64,000 nucleotides of DNA from Tetrapisispora phaffii CBS 4417 (taxonomy: Eukaryota > Ascomycota > Saccharomycetes > Saccharomycetales > Saccharomycetaceae): contig NC_016528.1 in the NCBI RefSeq assembly GCF_000236905.1, positions 382,001 to 446,000 on the forward strand, written 5' to 3'. Below are positions 1 through 10,496 of the stretch, in pieces (position 1 is the stretch's first letter; the number at the start of each line of letters is the position of its first letter). The position numbers and the translations under genes were made by a program. Below the pieces are notes generated by a model. The model was not told the origin of the DNA. It worked only from the letters and a program-made list of their open reading frames with translations, and searched no databases.

Positions 1-783
1 GATTTGAAGATTGCTTGGAGATATGGTTTAAATGATAAAAAAGACGCTGACGCTGAGGAATCAGCACCAGTCGGTGACTACAAGAACTATAATCATCAAT
101 TTGATATCACTACACGATTAATGCCTTTACCAACTAGCACAGATATCACATTCATCTCTCCAGCTCAGCCAATTAAAACAATATTGTCTAAATTATTAGA
201 GACAATTGAGAAACATCCAAAGAAGTTGATTAGAATAGTGATTCCCTCATTATTGCATCCTGCAATGTATCCACCAAATATGTTCAAGTTACAAAATATT
301 ATCCCCTTCTTGCATGGTATCAGGAGCACAGTTAAGCAATACAGTCAGAGATCTGTTCTATTAACAACATTATCGTCTGATATTTTAGATCCAATAATTA
401 TCTCTCAAATGGAGAACTTGTTTGACTCAGTCATCGTTCTGGAACCCTTTGAACAAGAGATGTTACAGTTTTTGGAAAGAGCATATAAAACACAGCCTAA
501 TAAAGTACAGCACGGTCTAGTTCATATAAAGAAGCGTGCGATATTCAGTGACTTTGGTGAAATGCATGTGGTTAAATCAGAATGGGCTTTCAAGAATGGC
601 AGAAAGAAATTTGAAATTGAAGAATGGGGAATCCCTGTTGAGGATGAAGATGCTGAAAGTGCTAAAAAGGATAAAACTGATGATGTGTTGAACACTGTAG
701 ATTTAAATGTGCCATCGTCACACGGCGATCATGATCACAATCATTCATCTACATCAAACACCAAGATAGGAATTGATTTCTAA
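1..783 (+). CDS. ELP4: Elongator subunit Elp4 (3' part; cut by window edge)
   Basis: This is the C-terminal 260 codons of Elp4, a RecA-fold subunit of the Elp4-5-6 ring of Elongator, which supports wobble-uridine modification of tRNA in the cytosol. The frame is open from base 1, so the start lies outside the window; the S. cerevisiae protein is about 456 residues. The visible part contains the PAXNEB-type core with segments such as RIVIPSLLHPAMYPPN and LVHIKKRAIFSDFGE. It ends in an acidic and His/Asp-rich tail (SHGDHDHNHSS). The next gene, INA17, is convergent and ends about 170 bases away. In S. cerevisiae ELP4 (YPL101W) also lies close to INA17 and MGR2, which supports the call. Confidence 0.93.
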   Translation, partial: DLKIAWRYGLNDKKDADAEESAPVGDYKNYNHQFDITTRLMPLPTSTDITFISPAQPIKTILSKLLETIEKHPKKLIRIVIPSLLHPAMYPPNMFKLQNIIPFLHGIRSTVKQYSQRSVLLTTLSSDILDPIIISQMENLFDSVIVLEPFEQEMLQFLERAYKTQPNKVQHGLVHIKKRAIFSDFGEMHVVKSEWAFKNGRKKFEIEEWGIPVEDEDAESAKKDKTDDVLNTVDLNVPSSHGDHDHNHSSTSNTKIGIDF

Positions 784-953
784 ATGCAATTCAGATATTT
801 TGAATGAAATAGGGGAAACTAATCAATTATTAGTTTAAAGTACAACTAGTATCGTATATAAATCTTGTATTTGTTTAAAACTATTTAATATAATTTCAAT
901 TTATGTACATGGAAATGCTATTCTATAGCTCATTTTAATGTGTAAGAGCGCCA

Positions 954-1511
954 CTACCAAATTTTATACCATGGCTTTTGTTTAGTTACATCTTTATTAT
1001 TTGGGATAATATTCGATTTTTGTTCCTCTTTTTCATTCAAAATGCTCTGAAGTTCATGTTCTAATTCTTCTGATTCTTGTTTTAATTTTAATTCTTTTTC
1101 ATTATATTCTAATTTCCACCAAACTAAATGGAACATCAAATAAAAAGATGAACTCATCAAAAGAAATACCCAAATAGCCCTATTATATTGTTTCAATGGG
1201 ACTGATTGATTATTATCTTGTTCAATTTGCATTTGTTTTAAGAAATTCATTTCATTTTTCATATTCAATTCACTTGTCTTTTCATTAATCAATTTCCTAA
1301 TTAATTGGGGATCGACATCATCCAAACTTTTTAACTCAGCCAGATCTTCTAAAGTCCTTAACTCTTTCTGTTTAGTTGGTAACCTGAGGGTTCTAAAAGT
1401 GGACAAAGATTTGGCATGTTGTATTTTTAATAGGCCACCTTTAACAGTTGTTTTATTAGTAATCTTCAATCCAAGCACGGGCACATTTGATGCTATTTTA
1501 TACAATGTCAT
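954..1511 (-). CDS. INA17: Mitochondrial inner membrane assembly factor Ina17
   Basis: Ina17 (also AIM43/FMP14) works with Ina22 in the INAC complex of the mitochondrial inner membrane, which helps join the peripheral stalk and rotor of F1Fo-ATP synthase. The 185-residue product is about the same length as the S. cerevisiae protein. The N-terminus is basic and hydroxylated with few acidic residues, as expected for a mitochondrial targeting sequence. One membrane segment (AIWVFLLMSSSFYLMFHLVWW) lies near residues 113-133 and is followed by a Lys/Glu-rich coiled coil. The C-terminus ends in the aromatic motif PWYKIW. The identification rests on this architecture and on its place between ELP4 and MGR2. 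Confidence 0.85.
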   Translation of the reverse strand: MTLYKIASNVPVLGLKITNKTTVKGGLLKIQHAKSLSTFRTLRLPTKQKELRTLEDLAELKSLDDVDPQLIRKLINEKTSELNMKNEMNFLKQMQIEQDNNQSVPLKQYNRAIWVFLLMSSSFYLMFHLVWWKLEYNEKELKLKQESEELEHELQSILNEKEEQKSNIIPNNKDVTKQKPWYKIW

Positions 1512-1864
1512 TATTTAACAATCGTAGTTCTTTTCCTTTGAAAACTTAGTTGAATATGGTAGATATCGAGAAAGTAATACAGTGGGGTGAGATTCATTTA
1601 TATAAAACATTGTCCTTTACCTATCTTCACCTTTAAATAAGGACTAACTTTGAACTACGTTTTTCTTACTTTATGAAAAATTATATTCTTTAAATTAAAG
1701 CTATTTAAAAGTAATACTGATCTATACAATATGATAGTTGATATAATCTAACTACAAATTGTATCTGGTGTATGATATAATGGTATCCTATGTACAGAAG
1801 TAAGGAAGTTAATATAAGTTTTTTTAATTGTTCTTACTTATTAAGTTTTGTTTCAAGTGCTGAG
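1512..1864. other. Intergenic region INA17-MGR2
   Basis: This AT-rich spacer holds the INA17 promoter and the MGR2 3' end, both read on the minus strand. No RNA gene or conserved element was recognised. Confidence 0.6.
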
Positions 1865-2218
1865 CTAATCACGATGTATACCGTATTGTGAACGGACTCT
1901 CCAAACCTCGAATCTTGCCCTTTGTTGTAACTCCGATAGTTTTTGCACACTTAGATTTCTCTCATCATATCCATCATCACTTCTGATCACAGAACCAATA
2001 GACATAAACAAACCGAATGTACCTGCAGAACCGGCAATATATTTACCTAGTGTTCTGACTACACCATCAGGTCCTGGACCTTGTGTGATGACAGCAAATC
2101 CACCAAAAAGTATTCCAGTACAGACACCAACAGTAGTACCCATCATTAAACCCATCTTAAACTTATCCCAGTTCGATTGTTGCATTCCTTGACCGTAAAC
2201 TTGTGGTGGAGGTGGCAT
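1865..2218 (-). CDS. MGR2: TIM23 translocase subunit Mgr2
   Basis: Mgr2 is a small two-span inner-membrane protein that couples Tim21 to the TIM23 presequence translocase and guards lateral release of preproteins. The 117-residue product begins [10 protein letters not shown], close to the 113-residue S. cerevisiae protein. It has two glycine-rich membrane helices ([19 protein letters not shown] and a second around [16 protein letters not shown]) separated by a short GPGPDG turn. The open frame continues upstream on the minus strand to 2284, but only from a TTG codon, so the first ATG, at 2218, is taken as the start. It follows INA17 in the same orientation, as in S. cerevisiae. Confidence 0.93.
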   Translation of the reverse strand: MPPPPQVYGQGMQQSNWDKFKMGLMMGTTVGVCTGILFGGFAVITQGPGPDGVVRTLGKYIAGSAGTFGLFMSIGSVIRSDDGYDERNLSVQKLSELQQRARFEVWRVRSQYGIHRD

Positions 2219-2648
2219 GTTGAAGGTATTGTTTTTAAGTATTCTCTTTGGCGATATCAGCAGTAGCTTAATAGAGAATTCCAAGGCCTAGTTGGAATGA
2301 TAAATAATAACAGTAAGGAAATTCACCTTCAATGGATAACGCACCACCTTTCTTGTAATACTTATGCCTTAAAAATACATTTTATCTTCTGTTACTTTGT
2401 TTGAAATTAATTTCAATTTTCATATCAAAGGCTCGAGGGCTAATTTTTAAGGCCGTCCTCCATTAACTGGTGACTTAAAGGAATGATGGTTGTTATAGAT
2501 TCTTTAACAACGATGGATCAATAGATAAGCAAGACAGTAATGGTATATTTTTGGTTATATATATATGTAGGTATGTGTAAATCTATAGAGAGTTCTAAAC
2601 TTAATTTTATATTTCTTTGCAGATATTATTTCATTTTGCAATATTTGT
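2219..2648. other. Intergenic region MGR2-EEB1
   Basis: This spacer carries the MGR2 promoter and the downstream end of the EEB1-like gene. It has a short TA-rich run near 2555-2570. Nothing else was recognised. Confidence 0.55.
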
Positions 2649-4019
2649 CTATTGTACCAACTCTTCAAATTTGTCGAAATAGTTGGCTATTTGGCGAGTG
2701 GCCCATGAGTTGTTGTTGTCATCTAGATAAGCTAAATGGCCACCCAGATCTGTTTCACAGACAACAACGTTTGGATTCTCAGTGAAAACTGACTCTAATA
2801 ATGATAAGGCGCCAGTAACTGGATCGTCATGGGATCCGATAACTAAAGATGGGATTTCGAAGTTTTTAACTCTTTGATAACTACTTGCAATTGCGTAATA
2901 TGAAAATGCGTCATCTAATCCTAAAGACTTAGCAGTAAATAAATTGTCAAATTCAATTGTACTTTGGATGCGACTGCCTTTCTCTAGGTTTTCTGGAGTA
3001 AAAGAGTAGTAATCAGGATGCTCAACAGATGGTTCGTGTTCTGGTTTAGATCCATTTGGTACTTCTAACTCCTTGAAATTTGATTTGACTAACTTGAACA
3101 AGAATTGACCTAGGTTTTTAGAAAATAAATTATGACTCCACCAATCATCTCTTATCTTGATTGCTGATTCAACCATATCCCATGGGTTTGATAAAAACAC
3201 AACTGACTCTAAACCAGTGTTTTCGGCGTCAACTCCACCAACATAATTTGCTAATTGCGTAGCACCAAAAGAAAACCCAACAGCGTATATTTTTCTGTTT
3301 GGCTGTTTCTTCTTCTCAACTGCAATAAATTCCTTGATATCATCGATGAATAAACCGGTGAATAGTTTACGATTGGATATCTTTGAACGGGAACAGCCAC
3401 GACAATTCAATACAGCAACATTGAACTTCCCATCACTCACTCTTGAGAGGTCAAAGGTTAGTGAACGGATAATAGGTTCATGCGAACCACCAGCCAACCC
3501 GTGCAACACTAAAACTAACGGTCTTTCATCTTTTTGGATCTCTGTGAATTCGGAATTGGTTAAAAATCTGGTACGTGGATGTAGAGGAGGCCAATTTCCA
3601 GCATGAGTGTTTGCTTCATCCTCAGCAAACTTGTTTTTATTGTAGTTACCGGTTTTAACGTCCATGCCGTAAATTCCATCCCATCTTGAGTTCATTACCC
3701 AATCGATAGATGCAATACCATCATCCGAAAAGGTTCTAATTTCTCTTCCATAAAACACTGGAAATGCTTTACTAAAATCAGCAACAGCCAAATACAGAGT
3801 TTGTAAGTACCCAGTGAATAGAATGGACTTTAACTTAAATTGAGACCCATCAGCTAGAGAAGGAATATTTTGAGAAATAAACGTTTGGAAATTGGTTTTT
3901 GTCTGTGAATCCTTCAACACCAAACTAACGGAACTAGACCCTGTTATCTGACGAACAGTACTATTGTGACCCCAACGTAGTGGATATAAAAGTGGATACG
4001 ATGAATAAACTGCTGACAT
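2649..4019 (-). CDS. EEB1: Medium-chain fatty acid ethyl ester synthase/esterase (Eeb1/Eht1 family)
   Basis: This alpha/beta-hydrolase of the Eeb1/Eht1/YMR210W family makes, and can hydrolyse, medium-chain fatty acid ethyl esters from acyl-CoA and ethanol. The 456-residue length is typical. The oxyanion-side motif VLVLHGLAGGS lies near residue 170. The nucleophile elbow GFSFG places Ser250, the acidic residue is in SHDDP (Asp398/399), and the catalytic His428 is in GGHLAYLDD, so the triad is complete. In S. cerevisiae EEB1 (YPL095C) sits next to SEC62, as here. Eht1 is its paralogue, so the symbol reflects position, and this gene may stand for both functions. A short opposite-strand frame over its 3' end is not credible as a gene. 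Confidence 0.88.
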   Translation of the reverse strand: MSAVYSSYPLLYPLRWGHNSTVRQITGSSSVSLVLKDSQTKTNFQTFISQNIPSLADGSQFKLKSILFTGYLQTLYLAVADFSKAFPVFYGREIRTFSDDGIASIDWVMNSRWDGIYGMDVKTGNYNKNKFAEDEANTHAGNWPPLHPRTRFLTNSEFTEIQKDERPLVLVLHGLAGGSHEPIIRSLTFDLSRVSDGKFNVAVLNCRGCSRSKISNRKLFTGLFIDDIKEFIAVEKKKQPNRKIYAVGFSFGATQLANYVGGVDAENTGLESVVFLSNPWDMVESAIKIRDDWWSHNLFSKNLGQFLFKLVKSNFKELEVPNGSKPEHEPSVEHPDYYSFTPENLEKGSRIQSTIEFDNLFTAKSLGLDDAFSYYAIASSYQRVKNFEIPSLVIGSHDDPVTGALSLLESVFTENPNVVVCETDLGGHLAYLDDNNNSWATRQIANYFDKFEELVQ

Positions 4020-4541
4020 AACTATCTTGATCTGACACGGTTATCTTCTTAACGATCTATATGTGGCACGGAAGAATCCAATTTTCTAGTACACTAAATA
4101 CAATTGGAATGAAATTAGAAACAAATATACAGCAGTGTCAATCTATATATATATGTGTGTATAGGTGGTACACAAATAATAGAATGTTAATCGGATACAA
4201 AATGAAAAGTTATTAAATTACCATTGTCTTAAGGTTATATGTTGATTGAGAGAATATTTCTCTACGTAGCAGATCCGGGTTTAGAGTGTTCTGTCCGACA
4301 GCGTTAATTGACATTATCTATACATATATACACCTCTGGATATAGAAATGGATATAACGAACAATTTAATAAGTAATTGAGATGTTTTGAACAGTAGATG
4401 CTAAACTGAATGTGTTGGTTATTGATTTGACAAATTCCAGATGGTTAAGACAAGAAACATATAGTTATTTAAGCTTTAAAGGTAATATAAATGTATATTA
4501 AGGGACGTAATTTATTTTTAGTTGTTTGTAGTTATTTAAAC
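4020..4541. other. Intergenic region EEB1-SEC62
   Basis: This is the EEB1 promoter plus the SEC62 3' flank. It is AT-rich with short (TA)n tracts near 4143 and 4320. No coding or RNA feature was seen. Confidence 0.55.
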
Positions 4542-5384
4542 TTATTCATCTTTTATTTCTTCTAATTTCTTTGAAGTTTTACTTTTGATTGCTTTCTTTG
4601 TAGTTGAAGCATTCTTTGAGGCTTGCTTCTTCTTCTTTCTCTTTAACTTTTTTATGTAAGTGTAATTACCTTCATCACCGTAACCGTATAAAGGTTTGAA
4701 ACTTTCTAGAACACCACAATCTTCAAACAGATTTGGAAACAGCCAAAATCCTCCTTTGCTTTTGATGAATACTAAGGAAACGAGGTAGGTAACCAATCTG
4801 AGAATGGCAACTATGAAAAATAGACCAAGTAGACCTAATGCAGCCAATGATAAATAATAACTGCCGCGTCTCATTGATAATGGCCATAGTGGGAAACATA
4901 CTAAAGTTAAAATGAATGCTACAATACCCAGTAAACTTGCAATATCTTTCCAAGTTTTTGGATTGTAGTTCCATGAGTAATAGGCATCGTCATTTAATGC
5001 AGCTTTTTGTGTTATGATTAAATTTGGGTGATCCTTATTTGGCTTCAAGCCATGTTCTTTGGCTTCATTGCTATGTAATTTTATAATTGGAACAATCAAT
5101 TGAGTTCTAATTAAAGTGACGAATAACCCTTTGATTTTATCTTCATCGAAAATATAATCCTCTGCTTTTTCAGTGTCAGGATTTTTGACAATAATTGGAT
5201 ATAGTTCAGGTTGGTTTAACGACTTCTTGGTATAAATATTCGATTTGATTGCTCTAACGAATCTTTTATAACGGAAAAATTCTACAGGCTTGCCTTGTAA
5301 TAAGCCTACTCTTTGTTTCAATGCACTATTACGACGCAATAATTTAGCAACAGCTAAAGGAGTATCAGGAGATATATCAGACAT
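4542..5384 (-). CDS. SEC62: ER translocon subunit Sec62
   Basis: Sec62 is an integral ER membrane protein of the Sec62/63 complex, needed for post-translational import of secretory precursors through Sec61. The 280-residue protein has the family layout. A basic cytosolic N-domain includes the RYKRFVRAIKS region and WNYNPKTWKD. Two membrane helices follow near residues 148-168 and 174-205, separated by a short lumenal turn (SMRRGS). The cytosolic C-tail starts with the conserved GGFWLFPNLFEDCGVLESFKP block and ends in lysine-rich sequence. Its position beside EEB1 matches S. cerevisiae YPL094C. Confidence 0.97.
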   Translation of the reverse strand: MSDISPDTPLAVAKLLRRNSALKQRVGLLQGKPVEFFRYKRFVRAIKSNIYTKKSLNQPELYPIIVKNPDTEKAEDYIFDEDKIKGLFVTLIRTQLIVPIIKLHSNEAKEHGLKPNKDHPNLIITQKAALNDDAYYSWNYNPKTWKDIASLLGIVAFILTLVCFPLWPLSMRRGSYYLSLAALGLLGLFFIVAILRLVTYLVSLVFIKSKGGFWLFPNLFEDCGVLESFKPLYGYGDEGNYTYIKKLKRKKKKQASKNASTTKKAIKSKTSKKLEEIKDE

Positions 5385-5945
5385 CGCAGAAGTGTTTGGT
5401 GTTATTTAGTAATCTTTAGAAAACAAAACACAAAATACAATGCTTTTCTCAAGTCTTTTACCTAAATTAAATGGTCGTTATTTAAACCCAAACAAAAACA
5501 AGAATAAATTATTAAGTAACATATAAATAATTCACTTCAATTGATAAATGGAAAGCTGCCATTAATTAATAAATTGTGATCCGATCTAAATTTAAATATA
5601 AAACTCATCAACTTTATCTTAGTGTTATTCTTTTTTGTTCTTGTTCTTGTGAATTTTAAAATCTTCAAACGATTTTTAATGTCGATAAATCGTAGTTCCG
5701 GGTAACATATGGATTGGATAGTATAGTTAGTAAAAGCGTTGACGTCTGTGTGAAGACGACGACAGTAGATATGATTACGTTGCTAATGTATTAATCAGTT
5801 ATAACATGATAATGCTATTCATTGAGAGTACAATTGACAAAGACGCCACTGGCTGTAAATTTGAGCAATTAGTTATGTGTTAGTGTAATTTCGTTTATGA
5901 TTTCAAGAAACAAGATGACACTAAATGGAGTTGATAGTTTGTGGT

Positions 5946-5954
5946 GACACAAAT
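5946..5954 (+). promoter_or_regulatory. Candidate middle sporulation element (Ndt80 site) of DTR1
   Basis: GACACAAAT fits the MSE consensus gNCRCAAAW and lies about 205 bases before the DTR1 start. DTR1 is a sporulation gene in S. cerevisiae, so an Ndt80 site is expected. The motif is short and could occur by chance. Confidence 0.4.
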
Positions 5955-6000
5955 GGCACTTATTACAAGAAAAAGAGACAATATGCATATATACATGATG

Positions 6001-6021
6001 TATATATATATATATATATAT
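6001..6021. repeat. (TA)n microsatellite
   Basis: An uninterrupted TA dinucleotide run of about ten units lies about 140 bases before the DTR1 start. Confidence 0.9.
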
Positions 6022-6159
6022 GTTTGTGTATGTGGGTGTTTGTATAATTTTAATCTATAACTAAATATACATACAGTTCGCAAGAATTTACAATATTCAA
6101 GATTGGTTGCATCTACGTTTACCGAATTGTAGCACCCTTTGAAGAATCGATAATTGGAT

Positions 6160-8121
6160 ATGGCTTCTAATTCTGGGAAAGAGACTGAAGGCAATGCTGG
6201 TTGTAATAGAAACAATACAATCAAAAGTCTGAAATCGTATGGTACTGTTGACACTACCTATAACAAAAATATAGAAACCCCGCTGGAGCTATTGCCCACG
6301 AACAATAGTTTAATCGATTTATCTAAGGATTCAGAATTGAAGGATAAGAACAGCGATAATAACAACGACAGAAACAATGTAAATGAAATTGATAATGATG
6401 ATACTTCTGATGTTGATCTAGAGAAATGTACGAAAGAAGCCGGTGATATAGATATTGAATATTCATTTTTCACTAAAACGCAGAGAATGGTAATGTTCTT
6501 CATTGTGATCTATGTTGGATTTCTAGGGCCAATGTCTGGAAATATATACATCCCAGCTTTACCAACATTACAGAAGGCTTTCCATACAAACACAACTGTG
6601 ATAAATGCTACTGTATCGGCATTCATGGGTGTCTTCGCGGTTGGTCCCATATTTTGGGGCGTATATGCAGATGTTTGTGGAAGAAAATGGCTGTATCTTT
6701 GTTCTTTGATTTTGGTTACCGTAATAAATCTTTTGTTAGCAGTGTTACCAGCAAACTTGGCTTCATTGTTTGTACTAAGAGTATTTCAAGCATTCGGTTC
6801 AAGTTCAGTTATAACACTTGGTTCTGGAACAGTGACTGATATAACACCGATGAAACATAGAGGTAAAGCAATTGCTTACTTCATGTTGGGACCTAATATG
6901 GGTCCTATATTGGGACCTATCATTGCAGGTTTAATATTGATTAATGGTGATTATTGGAGATGGTTATTCGGTTTTACATGTATTATGTCAGCAATAGGTT
7001 TTCTATTAGTTTTAATATTTTTACCAGAAACTCTCAGATGCATTGTAGGAAATGGTGACCCAAGATGGAGGAATTCAAAAGAGATATCACAACAAACTAA
7101 AAGTGGAACAAGAGCTGACTCGCTAGTTGAATCTGAAAAACAACCAGAGACGGTGGTAACAAATTCGAACGTAGAATCAAAGTCAACAACTCTTTCATCA
7201 TTAAATTTGAATCCGAAAAAAATGACGAATAGTTCAGAACAGGTATTTGGCACTGGAGATGATAAAGAAGATAATAATAAACCAATATCTGAGGAAATGA
7301 GTGCCTGTGTTGCTGGAGAAAAAGATTTGGAAGCGCAGGGACATGCTGTAAAGTTAGGTGATAATTACCATAAATGGCAACTATTTGCAAACATCGGAAT
7401 TCAAAAACCGGTTTGTGACGATGAAATTTTCAAAGCATTGTATCCAAGACCTACAAAACCAACTTTGGTTGCTTACTATAATATATTCAAAAGCCCTCCT
7501 GTTTTCATTTCATCAATTGGTACAGCTCTTTTGTTTGCCAATTATTATGCATTTAGTGTGACATTTGCCAAATTTTTAACAGATTATTATCACTTTTCTA
7601 GATTGGGATCGGGGTTGGCTTTTATTTGCCCAGGTGTTGCAATGATATTTGGTTCTCAAATTGGTGGACATTTATCAGATTACTTACGTAATCGTTGGCT
7701 GCTAAAAAATTCCACAGATTGTAAGTATCCTATAGAAAAAAGATTACAATTACAAATAATTGCCATTGTAGTTAACTCATTGGGTATTATTGGATATGGG
7801 TGGTCAATTGAGAAAAGGTTAGATATTGTCTTAGTTTTCTTCTTCGCTGCATGCATCTCATTTAGTCTCACCTGGTGCAGTAATACAACTATGACCTATC
7901 TTACAGAATTGCTTGCAAGAAGAACATCGGCAGCTATATCAATAAGTAGTTTCTTTAGAAACACAGCAGCAGCAATCAGTTCAGTTATAATTGTCATATT
8001 ATGTGATAAGATGGGGATTGGTTGGTGTTTTACAGGGCTAGGGTTATTAAATATCGTACCATTCTTAGGTGTCTTATATTTACTCCAATATGGATATAAA
8101 TTTAGAGAAATTGAAGTGTGA
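6160..8121 (+). CDS. DTR1: MFS exporter Dtr1, putative bisformyl-dityrosine transporter of the prospore membrane
   Basis: Dtr1 is a DHA1-family major facilitator that moves the dityrosine precursor across the prospore membrane for spore wall assembly. The 653-residue protein has 12 predicted membrane spans. The first contains GFLGPMSGNIYIPALP; the MFS loop motif is in YADVCGRKWLY; and WCSNTTMTYLTELLARR lies in the C-half. The start is the ATG at 6160. An in-frame TTG two codons upstream is unlikely to be used. It is longer than the 572-residue S. cerevisiae protein because the acidic N-tail (to about residue 105) and the central loop between spans 6 and 7 (about residues 295-440) are expanded. 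In S. cerevisiae DTR1 (YBR180W) neighbours RPS6B; here SSU1 lies between them. Confidence 0.9.
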   Translation: MASNSGKETEGNAGCNRNNTIKSLKSYGTVDTTYNKNIETPLELLPTNNSLIDLSKDSELKDKNSDNNNDRNNVNEIDNDDTSDVDLEKCTKEAGDIDIEYSFFTKTQRMVMFFIVIYVGFLGPMSGNIYIPALPTLQKAFHTNTTVINATVSAFMGVFAVGPIFWGVYADVCGRKWLYLCSLILVTVINLLLAVLPANLASLFVLRVFQAFGSSSVITLGSGTVTDITPMKHRGKAIAYFMLGPNMGPILGPIIAGLILINGDYWRWLFGFTCIMSAIGFLLVLIFLPETLRCIVGNGDPRWRNSKEISQQTKSGTRADSLVESEKQPETVVTNSNVESKSTTLSSLNLNPKKMTNSSEQVFGTGDDKEDNNKPISEEMSACVAGEKDLEAQGHAVKLGDNYHKWQLFANIGIQKPVCDDEIFKALYPRPTKPTLVAYYNIFKSPPVFISSIGTALLFANYYAFSVTFAKFLTDYYHFSRLGSGLAFICPGVAMIFGSQIGGHLSDYLRNRWLLKNSTDCKYPIEKRLQLQIIAIVVNSLGIIGYGWSIEKRLDIVLVFFFAACISFSLTWCSNTTMTYLTELLARRTSAAISISSFFRNTAAAISSVIIVILCDKMGIGWCFTGLGLLNIVPFLGVLYLLQYGYKFREIEV

Positions 8122-8938
8122 AAATAGCATATTGATAGACAACCAGCTCCAGCAGCCCTCTCTCACTCACTCACATACATATATACACTCACTCCCAGTA
8201 TGCCATCTAATTGATGAAAGCTATATAGCCGTATTTATTTTATAAGGACTTCACTACTAATTATAACAAAACAATTTAACATTTCGAAGTACATTTTTAT
8301 TCAGGCACAGATAAACTCATACCTACACATGTATATTCAATAAGGAGTTGCTCCAAATCTGACAAAATTTATGTCACGTACAGATCTAACAAAGTCCTAT
8401 GTGTTTTTACGAACCAAACTGACTTTCGTTGTAACTGAATCACAGAAACCTTTTCTAATACCATTCCGTTGAAGTATCTAATTGTGTGCTTGTTACTCAA
8501 ATAATCAAATATCTTTATTCTTAAAGGAAAATTGACGATTGCGGGCATTCAAAAATGATCGCTAACCTGTTCCTTAAAAAACCGAAAACAATCTTAAAGA
8601 AGATGCCTAAAATCTAAACGGTTATAATATTATGCAATTATAAATGTTTTATGTTATTATAATCACTAATGAAACACAGATGTAGGCATTCTATATTTCA
8701 TTCAAGGATTGGGATTTTAGAAAATCTATTGAGCTATCCACAGTTAATATCCATACTTTATTTGAAAGCCTAAAATCGCATATAAAAAATACAGGCTCCA
8801 TCATATTACACTAGGATATTCATTTCCCTTTTCTGAATTGGTTTCAAATTGCATATTATAACAAGTAGAACAGTTATAGGTTGATTAAATATTATTTCGA
8901 TTACGTGCGAAGATGGAAATATAACAAATAATTTTGAC
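8122..8938. other. Intergenic region DTR1-SSU1
   Basis: This is the DTR1 3' flank, with a short CTCAC-type microsatellite near 8161-8175, and the SSU1 promoter. No further gene or RNA was recognised. Confidence 0.55.
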
Positions 8939-10306
8939 ATGAAGCTACATATTAAGAAAACTTTCAACAATGTCATCGATGAGTTTGACCCGACATCTTT
9001 CATTTATGTCACAGGCACTGCTATGGCCTCATCTTTATTGCATACATTCCCTTTTCCTGCATACTGGTTGAGGGTTTGTTCATATATAATGTTTGCACTT
9101 GGTGTGCTGATATTTTTTTACTTTCATATCATTGGGACGTTGCAGTTGTTAAAATACATACGAACCAGAAATATAAAAGGTTTTTTTAACAAACAGTTTA
9201 TGAACTTTGATACCAATGTATTTTGGGGTATTTATATCATTGCTTTTACGGGACTGATTAATTATTTAATACAATTAAGTGAAAATGAACTTCTACATTT
9301 AAAAAGTGGTAAAGGTATGATCATCTTTATTTATGTACTATGGTGGCTTGATTTATCTGCAGCTCTGTTCGTTACTTGGGGGATTACATTTATTAATTGG
9401 AGAATTGCTTGCAATCCTAGTGGACTTGGTAAACATGCTAATTGCAAACAAAAAATTCTATCTGACAATTTCAAGAGTTCGTTGTTTCTGTCTGTGATAC
9501 CTATTGTTGTGGTAGCTGCATCTGGCGGACTGCTTGCTGGTTCGAAATTATTTTTGGAAACTGTGAATAGGAATAATCAACTTCTGATAATCGTGATAAC
9601 ATTATTGTTATGGACACATGTCTTTACATTTGTTATAGTGGTTCTAGCTTTGTTTTATTTGAATTTGTACATTAACAAACTACCCCCAGCAAACGCAGTT
9701 TTTTCATTGTTTATTGTCTTGGGTCCATTGGGTATGGGAGGTTTTGGAATATTATTAATTACTAAGAATATTCAAACATATGTAAATATTCATTATCCCT
9801 TATCTGCTCAGTCTCAAGTGACGCTAACACTAGAAGATGTCACAAAAATTGCGGTCCCGTGGGCATTCAGAATAGTTGGACTAGTTTTTTCGTTACTAGA
9901 ATTGACCACAGGCTTTTTTTTCACTATAATATCTGTATTATCTGTTCTATCATATATTAGAATTTCAAATAAAGCAAATCGAAGTACAATCGTTCCCTTG
10001 TATCAGTACCATAAAGGTTGGTGGACTCTAGCTTTCCCTTGTGGGTCTATGGCACTGGGTGTTAAAGAAATATACGAACAATATAATCCATATACACCAA
10101 TCGATGCCATTAGGATCATTTCGGTGATATACTATGGTAGCAGTATCGTATGGTGTATAGTTTGTTTATTGGGGTCATTACGGTACCAAATCCTTCCATT
10201 CGTTTTTCAAATATTTGGTTATGATGGAACGAATTTGTCATTAATTAAGCATAAATCAAAAATACAATTATATAAATCTAGCTTAGAAAAAGCTGGATCT
10301 GATTGA
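8939..10306 (+). CDS. SSU1: Sulfite efflux transporter Ssu1
   Basis: Ssu1 is a plasma-membrane sulfite exporter of the tellurite-resistance/dicarboxylate (TDT) family and gives tolerance to SO2. The 455-residue protein is about as long as the 458-residue S. cerevisiae one. It has about ten hydrophobic spans. Family landmarks include the N-terminal FDPTSFIYVTGTAMASSLL, the following FPFPAYWLRVCSYIMFALG, WWLDLSAALFVTWGI in the middle, LFIVLGPLGMGGFG, and KGWWTLAFPCGSMALG near the C-terminus. In S. cerevisiae SSU1 (YPL092W) lies near SEC62, with NOG1 between. Here DTR1 takes that place, which fits interleaving of two duplicated blocks. Confidence 0.95.
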   Translation: MKLHIKKTFNNVIDEFDPTSFIYVTGTAMASSLLHTFPFPAYWLRVCSYIMFALGVLIFFYFHIIGTLQLLKYIRTRNIKGFFNKQFMNFDTNVFWGIYIIAFTGLINYLIQLSENELLHLKSGKGMIIFIYVLWWLDLSAALFVTWGITFINWRIACNPSGLGKHANCKQKILSDNFKSSLFLSVIPIVVVAASGGLLAGSKLFLETVNRNNQLLIIVITLLLWTHVFTFVIVVLALFYLNLYINKLPPANAVFSLFIVLGPLGMGGFGILLITKNIQTYVNIHYPLSAQSQVTLTLEDVTKIAVPWAFRIVGLVFSLLELTTGFFFTIISVLSVLSYIRISNKANRSTIVPLYQYHKGWWTLAFPCGSMALGVKEIYEQYNPYTPIDAIRIISVIYYGSSIVWCIVCLLGSLRYQILPFVFQIFGYDGTNLSLIKHKSKIQLYKSSLEKAGSD

Positions 10307-10496
10307 CGGATCTACTATTCAAAAGATATCTAAATGAAAATTGTTTATATTCTATATTTTTTTATTATTGTTAAATGATTATTTAAATAAATTGTAAAAT
10401 CCTTTTTGGAATACAATTATGTATTTACTTTTTTATTATTTTCATCTCAGTGAAAGAATGATAATGGAATTAATGACACATTTCTTTAAGAACCAA

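Larger units (their letters stand above)
5385..6159. other. Divergent promoter region SEC62 / DTR1
   Basis: This divergent intergenic region is AT-rich. It contains a (TA)10 tract at 6001-6021 and a candidate Ndt80 site at 5946-5954. NOG1, which follows SEC62 in S. cerevisiae, is absent. Confidence 0.55.
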
